Below are positions 46,590-58,237 of a DNA stretch of 64,000 nucleotides, in pieces. The translations under genes were made by a program, and so were the position numbers. Under the pieces are notes generated by a model. That model did no database searches. It saw only the letters and a program-made list of their open reading frames with translations, and was not told the origin of the DNA. Positions within the stretch are counted from its first letter, which is position 1, and each line of letters starts with the position of its first letter. Source of the DNA: Dermanyssus gallinae (taxonomy: Eukaryota > Arthropoda > Arachnida > Mesostigmata > Dermanyssidae); the NCBI GenBank assembly GCA_003439945.1, contig QVRM01002027.1, positions 1 to 64,000 of the forward strand. The letters run 5' to 3'.

Positions 46590-46737
46590 CTGCAACGTAA
46601 AACGAATTTAAAGTCAGTATAGTATAAATGTTATTACTATTCATATACTTAGAGAAAAACGTCATAAGACACTTGAGTCACACATATACACAATAATCCC
46701 TTATTTCTAAGAGTATTCATTTCGTATATATATATAA

Positions 46738-46792
46738 ATGCTCCAATTTATATCTTGATGAGTAATGACGACAGCAAGCTATCGACATAAGG
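46738..46792. repeat. Dispersed repeat, orientation 1
   Basis: A ~55 bp sequence (core atcttgatgag...caagctatcga) similar to the reverse complement of 52761-52815, about 80% by eye. Its right end is one arm of the inverted repeat around the next (TA)n tract. Confidence 0.7.
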
Positions 46793-46796
46793 ATAC

Positions 46797-46831
<35 letters not shown>

Positions 46832-46842
46832 GATAGCTTGCT
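46773..46842. repeat. 17 bp inverted repeat with a (TA)n tract as loop
   Basis: Arms 46773-46789 (agcaagctatcgacata) and 46826-46842 are exact complements around a TA run of about 30 bp. Confidence 0.9.
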
Positions 46843-46847
46843 ATCAC

Positions 46848-46850
<3 letters not shown>

Positions 46851-46896
<46 letters not shown>
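46851..46896. repeat. (TA)n microsatellite
   Basis: 46 bp TA run just beyond the right arm of the inverted repeat at 46826-46842. Confidence 0.95.
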
Positions 46897-46900
<4 letters not shown>

Positions 46901-47082
46901 GTGATGTTTTATTAATCAATTACAATACGTTTGCACACTCGGCAGTGCTCGCCTTAATAAAAATGGTGGTAAAAAAGTGTCACGTGAGGTTAAGAATCAG
47001 CTGTCCGTGTCCTTGTTTGATGGTAGCCCCCGCTCTTATGGACCCGGTGCGAGCGGTATATCCTCAAGGTTCCTTGCAACGG

Positions 47083-47301
47083 TTAAACGGTAAGATCCAC
47101 AAGATTTCTCTTCGTGACGCCGAGCCCCAAGAGCGTATTCGCAGATTCAGAGTCCCATACACCACTCATAGAGATAGTGATGAATCCAAATCTGCGAGGT
47201 TTTTGCAGGTCGGGGAACGCCGCTTTTAGGAACTCGACGTCATATTTTGTGGTCTTGTCCTGCCGCGCTTTTGCGAGGTCCCTGTTCGGGCCGCAAACCA
47301 C
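47083..47301 (-). CDS. Unidentified short open segment
   Basis: The minus strand reads VCGPNRDLAKARQDKTTKYD, then VEFLKAAFPDLQKPRRFGF and SMSGVWDSESANTLLGLGV. It has the residue balance of a real protein and the sequence is relatively GC-rich, but there is no ATG context or clear splice pair. I do not recognise it. It may be a fragment of a mobile-element protein, since such elements lie on both sides. Confidence 0.25.
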   Translation of the reverse strand: MVCGPNRDLAKARQDKTTKYDVEFLKAAFPDLQKPRRFGFITISMSGVWDSESANTLLGLGVTKRNLVDLTV

Positions 47302-47909
47302 CTAAAACCCAGACCTCGGTTGGCGCCCGGTCGACGGAATACTCGCTCACGAACCACCTCATGACCCCCTCTCCCGGAGAAGACGCGCCACGCGATTACA
47401 GACGTCGTCATGTCTTTTTATAGTTTGTTTGTGCGTTGTATCGCACATCTGAGCACATGAGCTAACGTCTCAGGCGCAATTACACCCGTGCCTACAACGT
47501 TTGTAGTAGCCCGGGCGCCCCCTGGCCAATCTGGCACGCGTTGGTAGTGCGTTGATCCTGAACTTTAGTTGGTTTTAATACGCCTTACCAGATAGGTAGG
47601 GCAGACCCTTAATCCAATAATGTACAAAGGGCGTTTCTGTGCGTGTGCTTTTTTAAAATGTGCTCCATCGAACGTGTTGTGTAGTTGTTGAGACCAGTAA
47701 TCGGTCTCTTGTGTAGCGGTCTCAATGGAGGTTCTCAAACGCTCGCAAAGAAGTCTTGTTTTCGAAAGGTCTTTTTTGAAGTGCTCGGTGGTTAGCGTCC
47801 ATTGGACCCCAGGGTGCGTGGAGTGTTGTAGTGCTGTCAGACGGGAGAGGCGGAGTCTGGGGATAATCTAGGGGATGTCGCCGTGTGCTGTGTGCGTGTA
47901 AAGGTAGGC

Positions 47910-47910
<1 letters not shown>

Positions 47911-47952
<42 letters not shown>
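47911..47952. repeat. (TA)n microsatellite
   Basis: 42 bp TA run between unassigned GT-rich DNA (47550-47900) and an AT-rich spacer. Confidence 0.95.
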
Positions 47953-47953
<1 letters not shown>

Positions 47954-48539
47954 TTAAAACAAAACTCGACTTCTATATATTCGATGCTGTTGGAAAGGGC
48001 AACTCCTCAACTGGTAGCAGTCAAGCAAAATTATGGTGATTGCGGTTACAATTTCGTCTTGTTTCAAAATTGCTTTTTGCATGTAAAGTATCGACGAGAT
48101 TTTGGTAGATCAAAAAAACAAAGTTTCAAGCGGTCATTAATCTTTTTCTTTTAAATGCTGAAAGGCTACCTAAGCGAAAACTGGCTTAGACAAGCTTTAC
48201 GGTGACTCTGTTCTATGTTTTTAAAGTTTTTTTGCCACTGTTTCCAACGGGGTTTGTGAGTTTAGCGTGAGCATTAAGGGTGAACCACGTTCAGAAGACC
48301 CGACTACTCATGAGTAAAGCTAGACAAAAGTGCAAACAACCTTTTGCGCAGATAGACGAGCGAACATTAGGGAGATAGCAACAGATGGTTTGTGGGTCAC
48401 TTTGGGTAACGCGACAAAAGGAAGCGCACCTATAAGCGACATTTGGCCAAGATGTCAAAAAACTTGCCAGCTCCATGACTTGTCTATGTCATATAAAGAA
48501 CGTCACGGAATCGCATCGAGGGCGGCTTTGAAACGCTAG

Positions 48540-49049
48540 TGCCAAGATACTTCCAATTCTACATAGACCGCGGACGCGTACGAAAGAAACTACTGACAGC
48601 GGTAACGGAGTCAATCGCTTTTTTTCCGGGCGGCTATCTGGGCCAGATGCTGCGCCGAATACAGCGCAATACAGGGCAATACAAGAGTATAGAACAATCA
48701 GCGCAAACGCAGCCCTGCTGCTCGCCCGAGATATTCTTTGGGACCAAGGGGTCCAAGAGACAGCGCCTATGGAATATGGACACGCCCACAGGAAACGATA
48801 AGAAAAAAGAGTGGAACGTCACACTCGAGAAAGAGTGGGGCGCAATCCCCTCAGGGTCCCCAAGGGTAGAGCAAGCTGCTGCCCAAAAATCAAGGCATGG
48901 ACAATAATACACATTCCCTCGAGGCATCGTGACTTCCAATTGTATCTGCGTCGAATACGGAATGTCTTTTCAGATACATACACATGTCTTTTCCGCGTGA
49001 CAACCTCAGAAGACATCCAGAGACACACGCTTCTTGAGTGCCAGCCATA
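48540..49049 (+). pseudogene. R1-like LINE RT thumb and C-terminal fragment
   Basis: The plus strand reads KKLLTAVTESIAFFPGGYLG (the ASVAEST-LYAAPVWG block of the R1-like element at 40.8 kb). In another frame it reads RTISANAALLLARDILWDQG (the ISTEALLVLA..PWDLL block), then SRHRDFQLYLRRIRNVFSDT (equivalent to GHGQFQSYLSRIKKAISD) and TSEDIQRHTLLEC (equivalent to ETDNVEHTVLRC). It has at least two frame changes and no catalytic part. It lies in the large intron proposed between the 51.7 kb and 46.6 kb exons, on the opposite strand. Confidence 0.65.
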
Positions 49050-49196
49050 GGAAGAGGCCAGAACCGTGGCGACTGGACAGCTTTGCGAAAGATGATGTAG
49101 AGCAGAAGTGCCCGCCCCGAAGTTTACTGAGATTGGTTGACGAGATTCCCTACACGGAGCTATATTGTATAGCTGCATTTAATTATCTTTCAAAAT

Positions 49197-49199
<3 letters not shown>

Positions 49200-49264
<65 letters not shown>
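49200..49264. repeat. (TA)n microsatellite
   Basis: 65 bp pure TA run, followed after 20 bases by shorter TA and CA stretches to about 49310. Confidence 0.95.
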
Positions 49265-49267
<3 letters not shown>

Positions 49268-50173
49268 TGCGCTGTATATACATATGTATATATATATATA
49301 TACACACAGCAGAGTGTCTTGAGAGGGTGGAACATGAGTTCTTAAACCTGCATTCCTACCAGCCGGCGTGTTCACTTTAACGCAGCCTGGACATGGTGTA
49401 GCTGCGTTATTGACTCGGCTTTCCATCCCGTCCATCAACTAAAACGGCACGACGCAGGCATGTGGGTTATTCTTGCTCGCGGCTAGCCTTTTCTGCAGCC
49501 AAAACTCTGTCGTTGGATTGAATTTCTAACGCCGACTTGTGTCAAATTGAAGAACATCGGCCAGCTTAATTTGCTAGAGACGCAACTGAGGCGTCTCTCT
49601 TTCCAAGTCGCAAACACTGGCGTTGGCCTTCCTAGTTGTCTTAGTGGCAACAGTAAGTGGACGTTAGGTATGGTACTAAACAGAAGTGTTGCTTGCGACG
49701 CTGCTGCCGGGTTCTGTTATTCGGGTAAGGGTGTCGCTCGTCCCCAGCCATACTTTCTGCGCTGAGTTGCTAACCAATCAATTTATCGGACGTTGAAATT
49801 AAATATAGCCTTTCCGCCAGCACATAAATCTATAGGAATAACTATCGTACAGCTAGCTGCAACTCCGAAAGAAAGGATCATACGGCCGCAGAGGCGCCGC
49901 TCTCGAACGTTAGTACTCGGAACAGCTGCCGAAATTGCCGTGGCCGGAATCAATGACATCAATAGAGCGTAAGTGGTGGTTTGTTAACTTGGTCGCCTGA
50001 TATAACTTGCACTCCACGGCACCGGGCCGCATGGGCCAAACGTGGATAGAAAGGAGGGCTACCGCGACCACTGCGATACAAGTTTGTCAGCTTGAGGCGC
50101 TATAACGTTGTAGGTGTGTCTCTCAACACAGATACATGAGAGGTAGCACGTAGTGTCGTCGTAGGGCCGAAGT

Positions 50174-50185
50174 ATTCGAAGTTAT
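50174..50185. repeat. Target-site duplication of the short LINE-A copy, left
   Basis: attcgaagttat pairs with attcgaaattat at 50744-50755 (11 of 12 identical) and brackets the 558 bp LINE-A copy. Confidence 0.7.
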
Positions 50186-50743
50186 TATTTATTTATTAAC
50201 ACCCGGGTTGGGTAAGTGTGTTTATATTACATCACAGTGTTTCGAGACAACAATCGATCTAGCGTTTTGCCAGTTCTGCTATGGACCGAACCGCCGGACA
50301 AACCGCGGCGTGGTATTTATCACATTTACTCCAGCATTCTTTGCATCGACATTCGTCTTGTGGTTCGTGGAAGCCCTCCACGTTGCACAGAACGTAATGA
50401 AATCCGTGGGCTGCAAAGGCCGTTGTTAAATGCCGATATTTCACCCCGCTAGCCCTCCACCCAGTGCTTCTCATTGCTGCTGTCCCATAAAATCCTATGT
50501 CGACCTCACTTATTTTGGTTTGCCAGTTTCGCATATAAACGTCAAAGGCACACGCTTTCATTAGATTCCATCGTTTTTGCAGCTATTCTTTCAGCAGTGG
50601 AAACTCTCCAACACGTGGACCACCCTATTTCTGCGTGTATTTAAAAGCACAAAAACCCTCTATAGAAAAAAAACCTTACCCCATCAATTAAACGCAATTC
50701 GTCTACTTCTACCTTATCCCATATTAGTGAAATACCATATTGC
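50186..50743 (-). mobile_element. LINE-A, severely 5'-truncated copy (558 bp)
   Basis: Matches about 2175-2745 of LINE-A at high identity. The minus-strand frame 50561-50259 encodes the same C-terminus (KISEVDIGFYGTAAMRSTGW, and ECRCKECWSKCDKYHAAVC) up to the shared stop. The 3' tail is again TAAATAAATA-like. Similarity ends at the target duplication. The copy shows that the LINE-A family moved more than once here. Confidence 0.9.
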
Positions 50744-51274
50744 ATTCGAAATTATACCAACACAATACTAAGTCTGAAGGAACGCGGGTTTTTGTGGGTT
50801 TGTGAGTCCCACACTAGTCATCCAACCAAGGGGAAAAGTCAGACGCGTGTTTGCTCTATATGCTACGGCTAGCGCGTTTGCGGCATGGTATCCTGCATCT
50901 AGGATATCCACCGGTTTATGATAGACACACGAGTACTTTACCACCTACGCGTGATCCAAGGCGGAGCTGAATAAAGTATAAGCGATCTTAGTCTAGTTTT
51001 CTCCTATTCGCTAGGGAGCAGCCTATATTTAATTTTCAAATTATTTAAAGAGATCGATAGAGTCATTTGGGCGCAGCTATGATTGGGTGCAGCAGTGCCT
51101 AACTCTGCGTTGTGCAGAACTAAAAGTGCATCTTAAATAGCTTCATAAAAACATTTGATTTTTTATATAACATTGTGTGTCTCACATAATTGTCTTAACA
51201 TGAGAAAACTCAATTATCTTGGCTTATTCGGTTTACTAGCTTATTGGAGACCAAGTTACGAATTGCTTCATCAA

Positions 51275-51278
<4 letters not shown>

Positions 51279-51307
<29 letters not shown>
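51279..51307. repeat. (TA)n microsatellite
   Basis: 29 bp TA run about 400 bases downstream (minus sense) of the membrane exon. Confidence 0.95.
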
Positions 51308-51309
<2 letters not shown>

Positions 51310-51693
51310 CGGCTTTGCCTTGGGCGCCCAACGACTATAACAGTGTTGAGTCCCGACCGAGCTGGTTGTTTCCGTTGGGTGTGTTTGTCATTGTCCTGCA
51401 GCAAAATTCCTCTACTGGCCAAAACCAAGATAAGTCCGGTTACGAGAACACGGAGACAATGCGATAAATACGTTCGGACGCTATCGTGCCGCGAGGATCT
51501 TAGTCTACGGTTACGGGCGTCTAGCTGAGGGTCTTAGTCTACTAGTTTAGTCTACGAACGAAAACGTGGTTGTCAAAACGTAAAAGTAGCGTGAGAATAC
51601 GGATGACTAATAGGGACGATTTTTGATGATGTTGGTTGTTAATATGATCGAGCCAGTGTAATGTAACGCTCTCGTAGATACGAGTCAGTATAC

Positions 51694-51883
51694 TTTGACA
51701 AACAACCGTTTCAGCTGAGGAAGACTACGAACCGTTTCTCGATCGAAGCTGTCGTTGAGTGCCCCGCGCATCTCGGCGCGCCGCCGTTCGATCAGCGCGT
51801 TCAGTTTTCGTATGTAGCAGAAGCGCCACACGATGATAATAAACCAGAACAGCAGGTTTAGCACAAGGATGACGACGATTGTC
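51694..51883 (-). CDS. Membrane-spanning exon joined in phase to the PPSY exon
   Basis: 190 bp between an acceptor (gtgttttag, ending 51884) and a plausible donor (AAA|gtatac at 51693). It is entered with one base and left in phase 0, matching the phase-0 acceptor of the exon at 46589. It reads TIVVILVLNLLFWFIIIVWR, then FCYIRKLNALIERRRAEMRG, ALNDSFDRETV and SLPQLKRLFVK. The first ~20 residues are a strong transmembrane helix. The basic RK..ERRR after it places the C-terminal side in the cytoplasm, where the next exon's PPSY motif would act. No family recognised. The donor is not a strong consensus, so the exact end is uncertain. Confidence 0.6.
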
Positions 51884-52047
51884 CTAAAACACATCCATTC
51901 GCACAGGTTCTTACATACGACACTTATATGCACATGCAAAATGCAGTAGACATTACACAAAATCTTTATATAATTAGGGTTGATCTTGCATTTTCTGCTT
52001 TTGTTGTTAATGTCGCTTCCTCCGTTATTTCGACACAGCTTGCTTTA

Positions 52048-52050
<3 letters not shown>

Positions 52051-52091
<41 letters not shown>
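52051..52091. repeat. (TA)n microsatellite
   Basis: 41 bp TA run directly upstream (minus sense) of the membrane exon's intron end. Confidence 0.95.
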
Positions 52092-52094
<3 letters not shown>

Positions 52095-52760
52095 CACGAT
52101 GGCCACAATAGTCATAATGCTCAGAGTGAACAATAATCATATTAAGAGTTAGATTATTAATTATTTAATGGTTCTGTCCTGAAAAGTTACGAACACTGCG
52201 TGAAGCAATCAACCGTTCTTATAAAGGGATCCTATTCCCGCATTGACAAGTGTGCAGTCCTTCATTTTTGTGTGATTTATGTAAAACAGCAATACCCGAT
52301 TGCACACTGAAGCTAATTAAGATTTTAGATTCTGTCAGTTTGAAAGACACTAAACACGTAAATAGTGTGTCTTGCAAAACGCTCATACGGTTCTCCAATT
52401 GCACCTGGAAAAATTAATGAAAGCGGAGAATACGTTGCTCTTCTATAAGTGTAGGGTTCCTAAATCGTAAATCTAAATATCGAGCATTCTAAGTGAGTAA
52501 AAGACATATTATTGAGCTACGTTATAAGAATATAAACACTTTCACGCTACCTAATAGTATTTTAAGGATGTAATTTAAGCTAACTCGTTTTTGCAACAAG
52601 TTTTGCAGTTATGTTAATGCTAATTTGACGATAGAGAAATATTGCTCTAAAGTTTGTAGCAACCAAAACGGTTGTAATACCTTCCCGTAGAAGAGAACCA
52701 GCTGGGAAATTGACATACTTTTCCTTGATTAAGTTTTGAAAGATACTATTTTTATATATT

Positions 52761-52815
52761 CTTATTTCGATAGCTTGATATCATCATAAACTCATCAAGA
52801 TACAAATTAAAGCAT
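52761..52815. repeat. Dispersed repeat, orientation 2
   Basis: Reverse-oriented relative of 46738-46792 (cttatttcgatagcttgata...). Without the second arm or TA loop. Confidence 0.7.
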
Positions 52816-54403
52816 CTTTATGCAACCTTTCCTACGACGATTTTTTTCTAGTCATCTTTTGTTAAGATCAGAATATGGAGCTCTATACAGTCAGCATTGA
52901 GCGGAGCGACTGAATGTGGTACAGGGGCGCATGTTTTGGAGATCGGCCGGACGAGTGAGAAGACAATACATTATATTGGATAGAGAGAATATCACGCGCC
53001 TTAAACCTGGTAATGGTTTCTAATAACATTCTTGGGATTGCCCCCTAGATACGAGAACTTGATCGCCTTTAGGAGCAAGGGGGGGGGGATATACTGCGGT
53101 CACACTAAAGGCCCGCATGCACTGTAGCAACAAAGGTAGTATAACATTTGGCGTTAGAGCTGTTAAGAACTGGAACTCAAGCTGATTCTCACATTGAGAA
53201 AAAAATGTAGTTTTCGGCTACAACTTTTGCAATATTGTAAATATGTACAAATTGAACAAATTGTTTTGTCCTACTAAAATAAAAATACTATGAAAAAAAT
53301 ATAAATATATGCGTGTTCGACTGCATATGTACACTTTGATTTAGGTTACCTTTGAATAAGGTAAGATAAAACAGCAACAAAACATTCGCTCCGTATTTTA
53401 TCGTCTCTAAGTGATTATGATTTACTAGGGCACTTAGAATATTTGTCGATACGTGTACTACGATAGGCGCTACGTTAGGGTTTGCTCTCGTCATCTAGGG
53501 CGTCCTATTTGCAACATGTAACATAATACGTTACTCAAACGAATGCCTTCCTGTTTTGTGTCAATTGCGCAACAGAACCTTGAACTTAGCCGTTTATCAT
53601 TTAATTTAAAACGCGAATGATATCTCAAAGCTGGTTTTTTGGGGTACCTTATTTGAAGGATACAGATGGACACGAACAAAAACTCGGGTGAACAAAAACA
53701 AAAATATACTCCAAAAAATACGGTTCAAACGTATTCAATTGAGTAATATATTAAAACAAATGAGTTAGTACAGCGTTTTGTTGTAACCATAAGTTATTGA
53801 TTTGTCGGTAAACGCAGGTTTATCAAACATTAATGGTTAACTTGTGGTGGAAACCCTTTGTTGTTGTTTGTTCAAACGCTAAGCATTTGTTGTTCTGCCG
53901 TACTTGTTATCTGTAGCATACGTAGGTCGACAAGTTCAGCGTAGTTGATTGAACGACGATGTTTTTAATAAAAATGGTTAATATATATATATATATATAT
54001 ATCCAAGAGGTGCCACATTATCTTATTTTTAGATTACTTGGATTCCGTCGGTATATATATATATATACGGCAGACGGATATTGATCCCGGTGTGACAGCT
54101 TGTTTACGTGCCCAGTTCAAAACTCAAAGCAGCAATTGAGGATTGGCCGAAATGGGTTAATGTTATTATAAATGAACAAATATGCATTCATGCCGGTATA
54201 TGTATAGGTAATTGATATGCATAGAAAAATAAAATAAGTACATACAAATAATGATCCGTCCTTTTGCGCGTCAGATCAAGCGAACAGATGTTTATATAGG
54301 CAGCAGACTTGTGTGCGTGGCTTAGGGAAGCGCATAGGCTCGTCAATAATGCTTCGGTCCCTAAGCGAGCATGCTTTGAGGGGTATACACACCTCTGAAA
54401 CAT

Positions 54404-54404
54404 A

Positions 54405-54493
<89 letters not shown>
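54404..54493. repeat. (TA)n microsatellite, interrupted once
   Basis: 90 bp with a single tgtat interruption near 54455. Confidence 0.95.
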
Positions 54494-54496
<3 letters not shown>

Positions 54497-55099
54497 GAAG
54501 GAACTCAATATTCAACGTTCTACTGACCGAGCATTATTATAATTACGTACTACGACTACTACCACCAGTATTAACGCCACTGCTTCTAATATGACGGCTT
54601 GAACGGCTTCAAAGGCTTGCCTTGTACTTTATCTACCATTGGCCCATGTGCTTTGAATGATTGTGGCCTTCTCTACTGATCACTTCTCTACTTTTCCCTC
54701 GGTGACCGACAGGGTTAGAATTTGCGACCTCTTTTCTCTTTATCTCTCTCGTACCCTATTTGTCTCGCGTTTACGACCTAGCCGTATTGTCCACGTTGCC
54801 CGCGGCAACATTCTTTCCAAATACAGCCGCAGCAGCAGCAACAGCCTGTGGCGCCCGGGGCGACCGAGGAGGGGGAACTGCGGGCCCTCTCTGCTACACA
54901 CTTCCCTTGTAAGCGCGTAACCTCGGCCTCGCTATTGGTGGGCATTACAAGGACAGATATGCCAAGCAGAATTGTCCCTTCGCCGTACGATTCGCTATTC
55001 CACTTACATTAATGAGAGTATAAGCATATCTATAGAAAATCTGCAAAATCAATATATTTGCATCATAGTTAACAATAGTAAACATCAGATCTGTTATAT

Positions 55100-55103
<4 letters not shown>

Positions 55104-55181
<78 letters not shown>

Positions 55182-55204
55182 ATATATATATATATATATA
55201 TATA
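55104..55204. repeat. (TA)n microsatellite, interrupted once
   Basis: About 100 bp. ttgtata occurs both before the tract (55100) and within it (55178), suggesting local duplication by slippage. Confidence 0.95.
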
Positions 55205-56747
55205 CTCAATATAAACTGAAGTTATACTGAAGTGAATGGTTGAACATCACATTAGAAAAGACGCCAGTGCAGGTAAATAAGTATTTGGTGAGGAACCCAA
55301 ATATACAGTTATTTTCGGCAGAAGAAGCCCAGTAGTCACATGGAGGCTAGTTCGCAAAATTGGGGGGGTTATAGGATATCCAGTCTTCTACTTTTCAGGT
55401 TTAGCAACTTGAAAACGTAGTGTTACGATCAACGTCCATAGAACAGCCACAATAGTGTACACTTTAAAAGGATCGTTTTGGTTCCATATCAATTGTGTTG
55501 CGATTACCGGAGGGCGATCCGGTGATATACTCCCGTAGAGTCCTGTGTTAACAGAGAGGGCACTAGCCTGTCTAGTTTCCCCACCGAAAAAAATAGTGCT
55601 GATTCTGTTTCGCCTAACGTTTGCCCGCCATAGCGCTTTTTATGGTTGGAAATTGATATTAAGTGATATCCGACCATCCACATAAGTTTAACAAAATGTC
55701 AAAACTTCAGTCTCACTCCTAAACAAAAACATTTTGCCCCCCCCCCTTTTCGCAAATTGACTGTTTAAACAAGTCCAACTACCCCTTAGAGTATGTGTAC
55801 TTAATTTAAAAACAGAGGTGCGTAATTTTAAAGCTAGGAGAACATGTCGTTAACAAAAAGATTTGCAATAATACTTTCAAGTAGTAGTAGCTAATGTTTC
55901 TACTAATACAAAGTAAAATACCGAGGCCAAAGTTTAATTAATCGCAAACATCAAGTCAACACGCAGCAAATAAAGTTGACCTCTAGGAACCATGTGGATG
56001 AGCCAAACGAATTTTAGTAAGGCAAGTTAGGTAGGTCTCAAGGGAAGTGTGTAGATTGGCGGCAAAGTGGGATATAAAGATGTGAGCCAAAAGATTACTA
56101 TTAAAGAAGATAACAAAACTCGTTACGACAGATGAATATATTAATTAGCAATCATTTTAAGAGTATAAATTTGAACGAAGAGGAACCAGCACTAGCGCTA
56201 CCGAGAACTACGGATGCATGTTTCTTGATTAGTAAGAGGTCATAGTCCTACTGCCACATAACTATACTTAAGACATGGAGCAAAAATAGATTCGTAAATT
56301 CAGCAACCTGAACCACTGCAAGAATAGATCCCGACATAAAACAGGGCGCAGAACAGAAAACCACGGCTGAATCTGTTTAACCTGGAAGTCGAGAGGTAGA
56401 CAGTCAAACATAGGTGAGGTCGAAGTTCTGTCAAAGCTATGCCAAGATTTGGGGGTGGAGTGGGGAGCGGAGTACGGATTTGTGAGTTTCACACTACAGT
56501 CACGCTAGCTGGTCGTGGTGTATGGGCATCATGCATTCCCGAAGCCTCCCCAAAACAAGGCAAAAGTCGAAACAGGGCCGCCACTATGGCAAAGAAGGGC
56601 CCTTAGAAGCGGGTATAGGTGAAGGCAAATCTCGTTGCATATAGAATCATGATATTGTATGTTTCGAGCCGATGGCTAGCCGAGCTCTGGCAGACTAGAA
56701 ACTCTAAATCAACTAGGTTGAGGTTGTAGTAGAACATATTGTAATAC

Positions 56748-56868
56748 TTATTGGCGCGGCTCTCTTCATCGGCCACAAACCGCGTATCGGTCCTTTTTGA
56801 CAAATCGGCGAGAAGGTATTTGCTCTCGCTTGCTATGACTAAGCTTTGTGGCTCAGTGAGGTGACTGA
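56748..56868 (-). CDS. Candidate exon upstream of the membrane exon
   Basis: A good acceptor (caagtcgcttctacag, ending 56869) opens a frame reading SHLTEPQSLVIASESKYLLA, then DLSKRTDTRFVADEESRANK. A GT donor at AATAA|gtattac (56747) would leave the codon after two bases. That fits the one-base entry of the exon at 51883, giving ...RANK then TIVVILVL. The frame actually stays open to 56603 (NMFYYNLNLVDLEFLVC...), so the exon could be longer with an unrecognised donor. The region would be extracellular, before the membrane helix. The donor is weak; treat as a hypothesis. Confidence 0.35.
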
Positions 56869-57102
56869 CTGTAGAAGCGACTTGTGGAAGGTATATAAAT
56901 GTAAATGTATAAAGGGGCTTTGCATAAAATCATTGAGCCATATGGATTGACATCATCCTGTAGACACATAGTTACATCGTCGTTTCGTATGGTCTCGTTC
57001 GATCAAACAGAAGTTATTTGAGTCATCGTGTATGTGAACCTGTTAAGCAGATGCGCATTCCGACTTTTCAACATGCGTTTCCAATAAAGCAAATAAATTG
57101 CT

Positions 57103-57104
<2 letters not shown>

Positions 57105-57135
<31 letters not shown>
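57105..57135. repeat. (TA)n microsatellite
   Basis: 31 bp run. A second of 24 bp lies at 57387-57410, followed by cgagggtggatcgg, which resembles the cgagggcggattc after the tract at 39088. Confidence 0.9.
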
Positions 57136-57138
<3 letters not shown>

Positions 57139-57855
57139 CACGAGTGTATGCATTTATACAGGAGCTGTTGGGAAAACTATAGATATTTCAACATGTCTGC
57201 TTATGCTGCCACCCACTTAAGCGCGCTATGATATCAAACGGTGACATGTGGCATCAGGCGAATATGAACTCCACCTATAGCGTAACGTAGAAAAAATAAT
57301 TCAATTAGTTGTCTGAGCCCGAATAGAGTCCTGATTCCAAATATCAAAGTCGTTAGTCATCTTCCGTACGCTCTTAAGCCAATATGTATATATATATATA
57401 TATATATATTCGAGGGTGGATCGGCATGTCCTAGTATTTAAAATTTTACAAAGGGAACCTAAACTACCAAGGTCTTTCGGTTTATTTTGTTTAGAAATGC
57501 TAATGAACAGCTACACATAGGCCAAACTTTGCGCCAATTGGTGGCGGCGTTGCCTGCTTGAGTTTGGTTCAAAGAAGTGAGGGAAACGAGGTTCGGCGAT
57601 ATTATGAGCCGAGAATAAGGGAGCCATAAATCTACACCAAGTTCTGCATAAAAACAAATCATATGTTCTAAAGTAATGGATGTATTATAAATATTATTTT
57701 TACAAATATGTATCAGAACGATTGGATCCACGCTCGTATGCATATATACGCAGTTTACACCAAGGTTGTTATACGCATATGTATACATATAACAAGCATG
57801 CATAGTGTGTGAACCCACATAGCCCGTCCCCAAATTTACTTGACTACATTGTTCG

Positions 57856-58137
57856 TCATAATTGTAGACACCGTTGTAGCATTGCTGAGAATCCAACCGA
57901 CAGAATTTCTGTTCTTGCCGCACGACCACCGTTATGGATGCGTAATAACTGATGATATGCCATAGCGTCGACCGGTTCTGTTACCCTTAATCGAAGGCCG
58001 ACATCAATCCTCTTAGTGATGTCGTAGAGCAGTGCACACAGAGGGGCGTTTGGAAGAGCGTGCAATTCCCCATCAAACTGCTTCTTGAACAATACAGCCT
58101 GCCATTCATGCCGACAACACGTGTCTTTCGGTGTTAT
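57856..58137 (-). CDS. Candidate second exon of a minus-strand gene
   Basis: After an acceptor (cgttccgcaacag, ending 58138) the frame reads ITPKDTCCRHEWQAVLFKKQ, then FDGELHALPNAPLCALLYDI, TKRIDVGLRLRV and TEPVDAMAYHQLLRIHNGG, with a stop at 57856. Phase 0 entry matches the phase-0 donor of the exon ending at 58238. The true 3' end is unclear. From about 57979 another frame on the same strand also looks coding (SITVVVRQEQKFCRLDSQQC, YNGVYNYDEQCSQ) and ends at a good donor, CAA|gtaaat (57836). A one-base indel would join the two. No family recognised. Confidence 0.4.
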   Translation of the reverse strand: MTPKDTCCRHEWQAVLFKKQFDGELHALPNAPLCALLYDITKRIDVGLRLRVTEPVDAMAYHQLLRIHNGGRAARTEILSVGFSAMLQRCLQL

Positions 58138-58237
58138 CTGTTGCGGAACGAAGAAATCTTCGTCTTACTCGTGAGATCGTGTTCGAACTCCTCTCGGCAG
58201 GCCTCGCATGTGAAGGAGGCCCTATGCAACCCTTCAC

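Larger units (their letters stand above)
52820..56747. other. No gene recognised; AT-rich, microsatellite-rich
   Basis: Probably intronic if the exon model is right. Open frames such as 53288-53679 and 54657-54920 have no domains. Contains (TA)n at 53981-54002, 54404-54493 and 55104-55204, plus a G9 run at 53081 and a C9 run at 55738. Confidence 0.4.
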
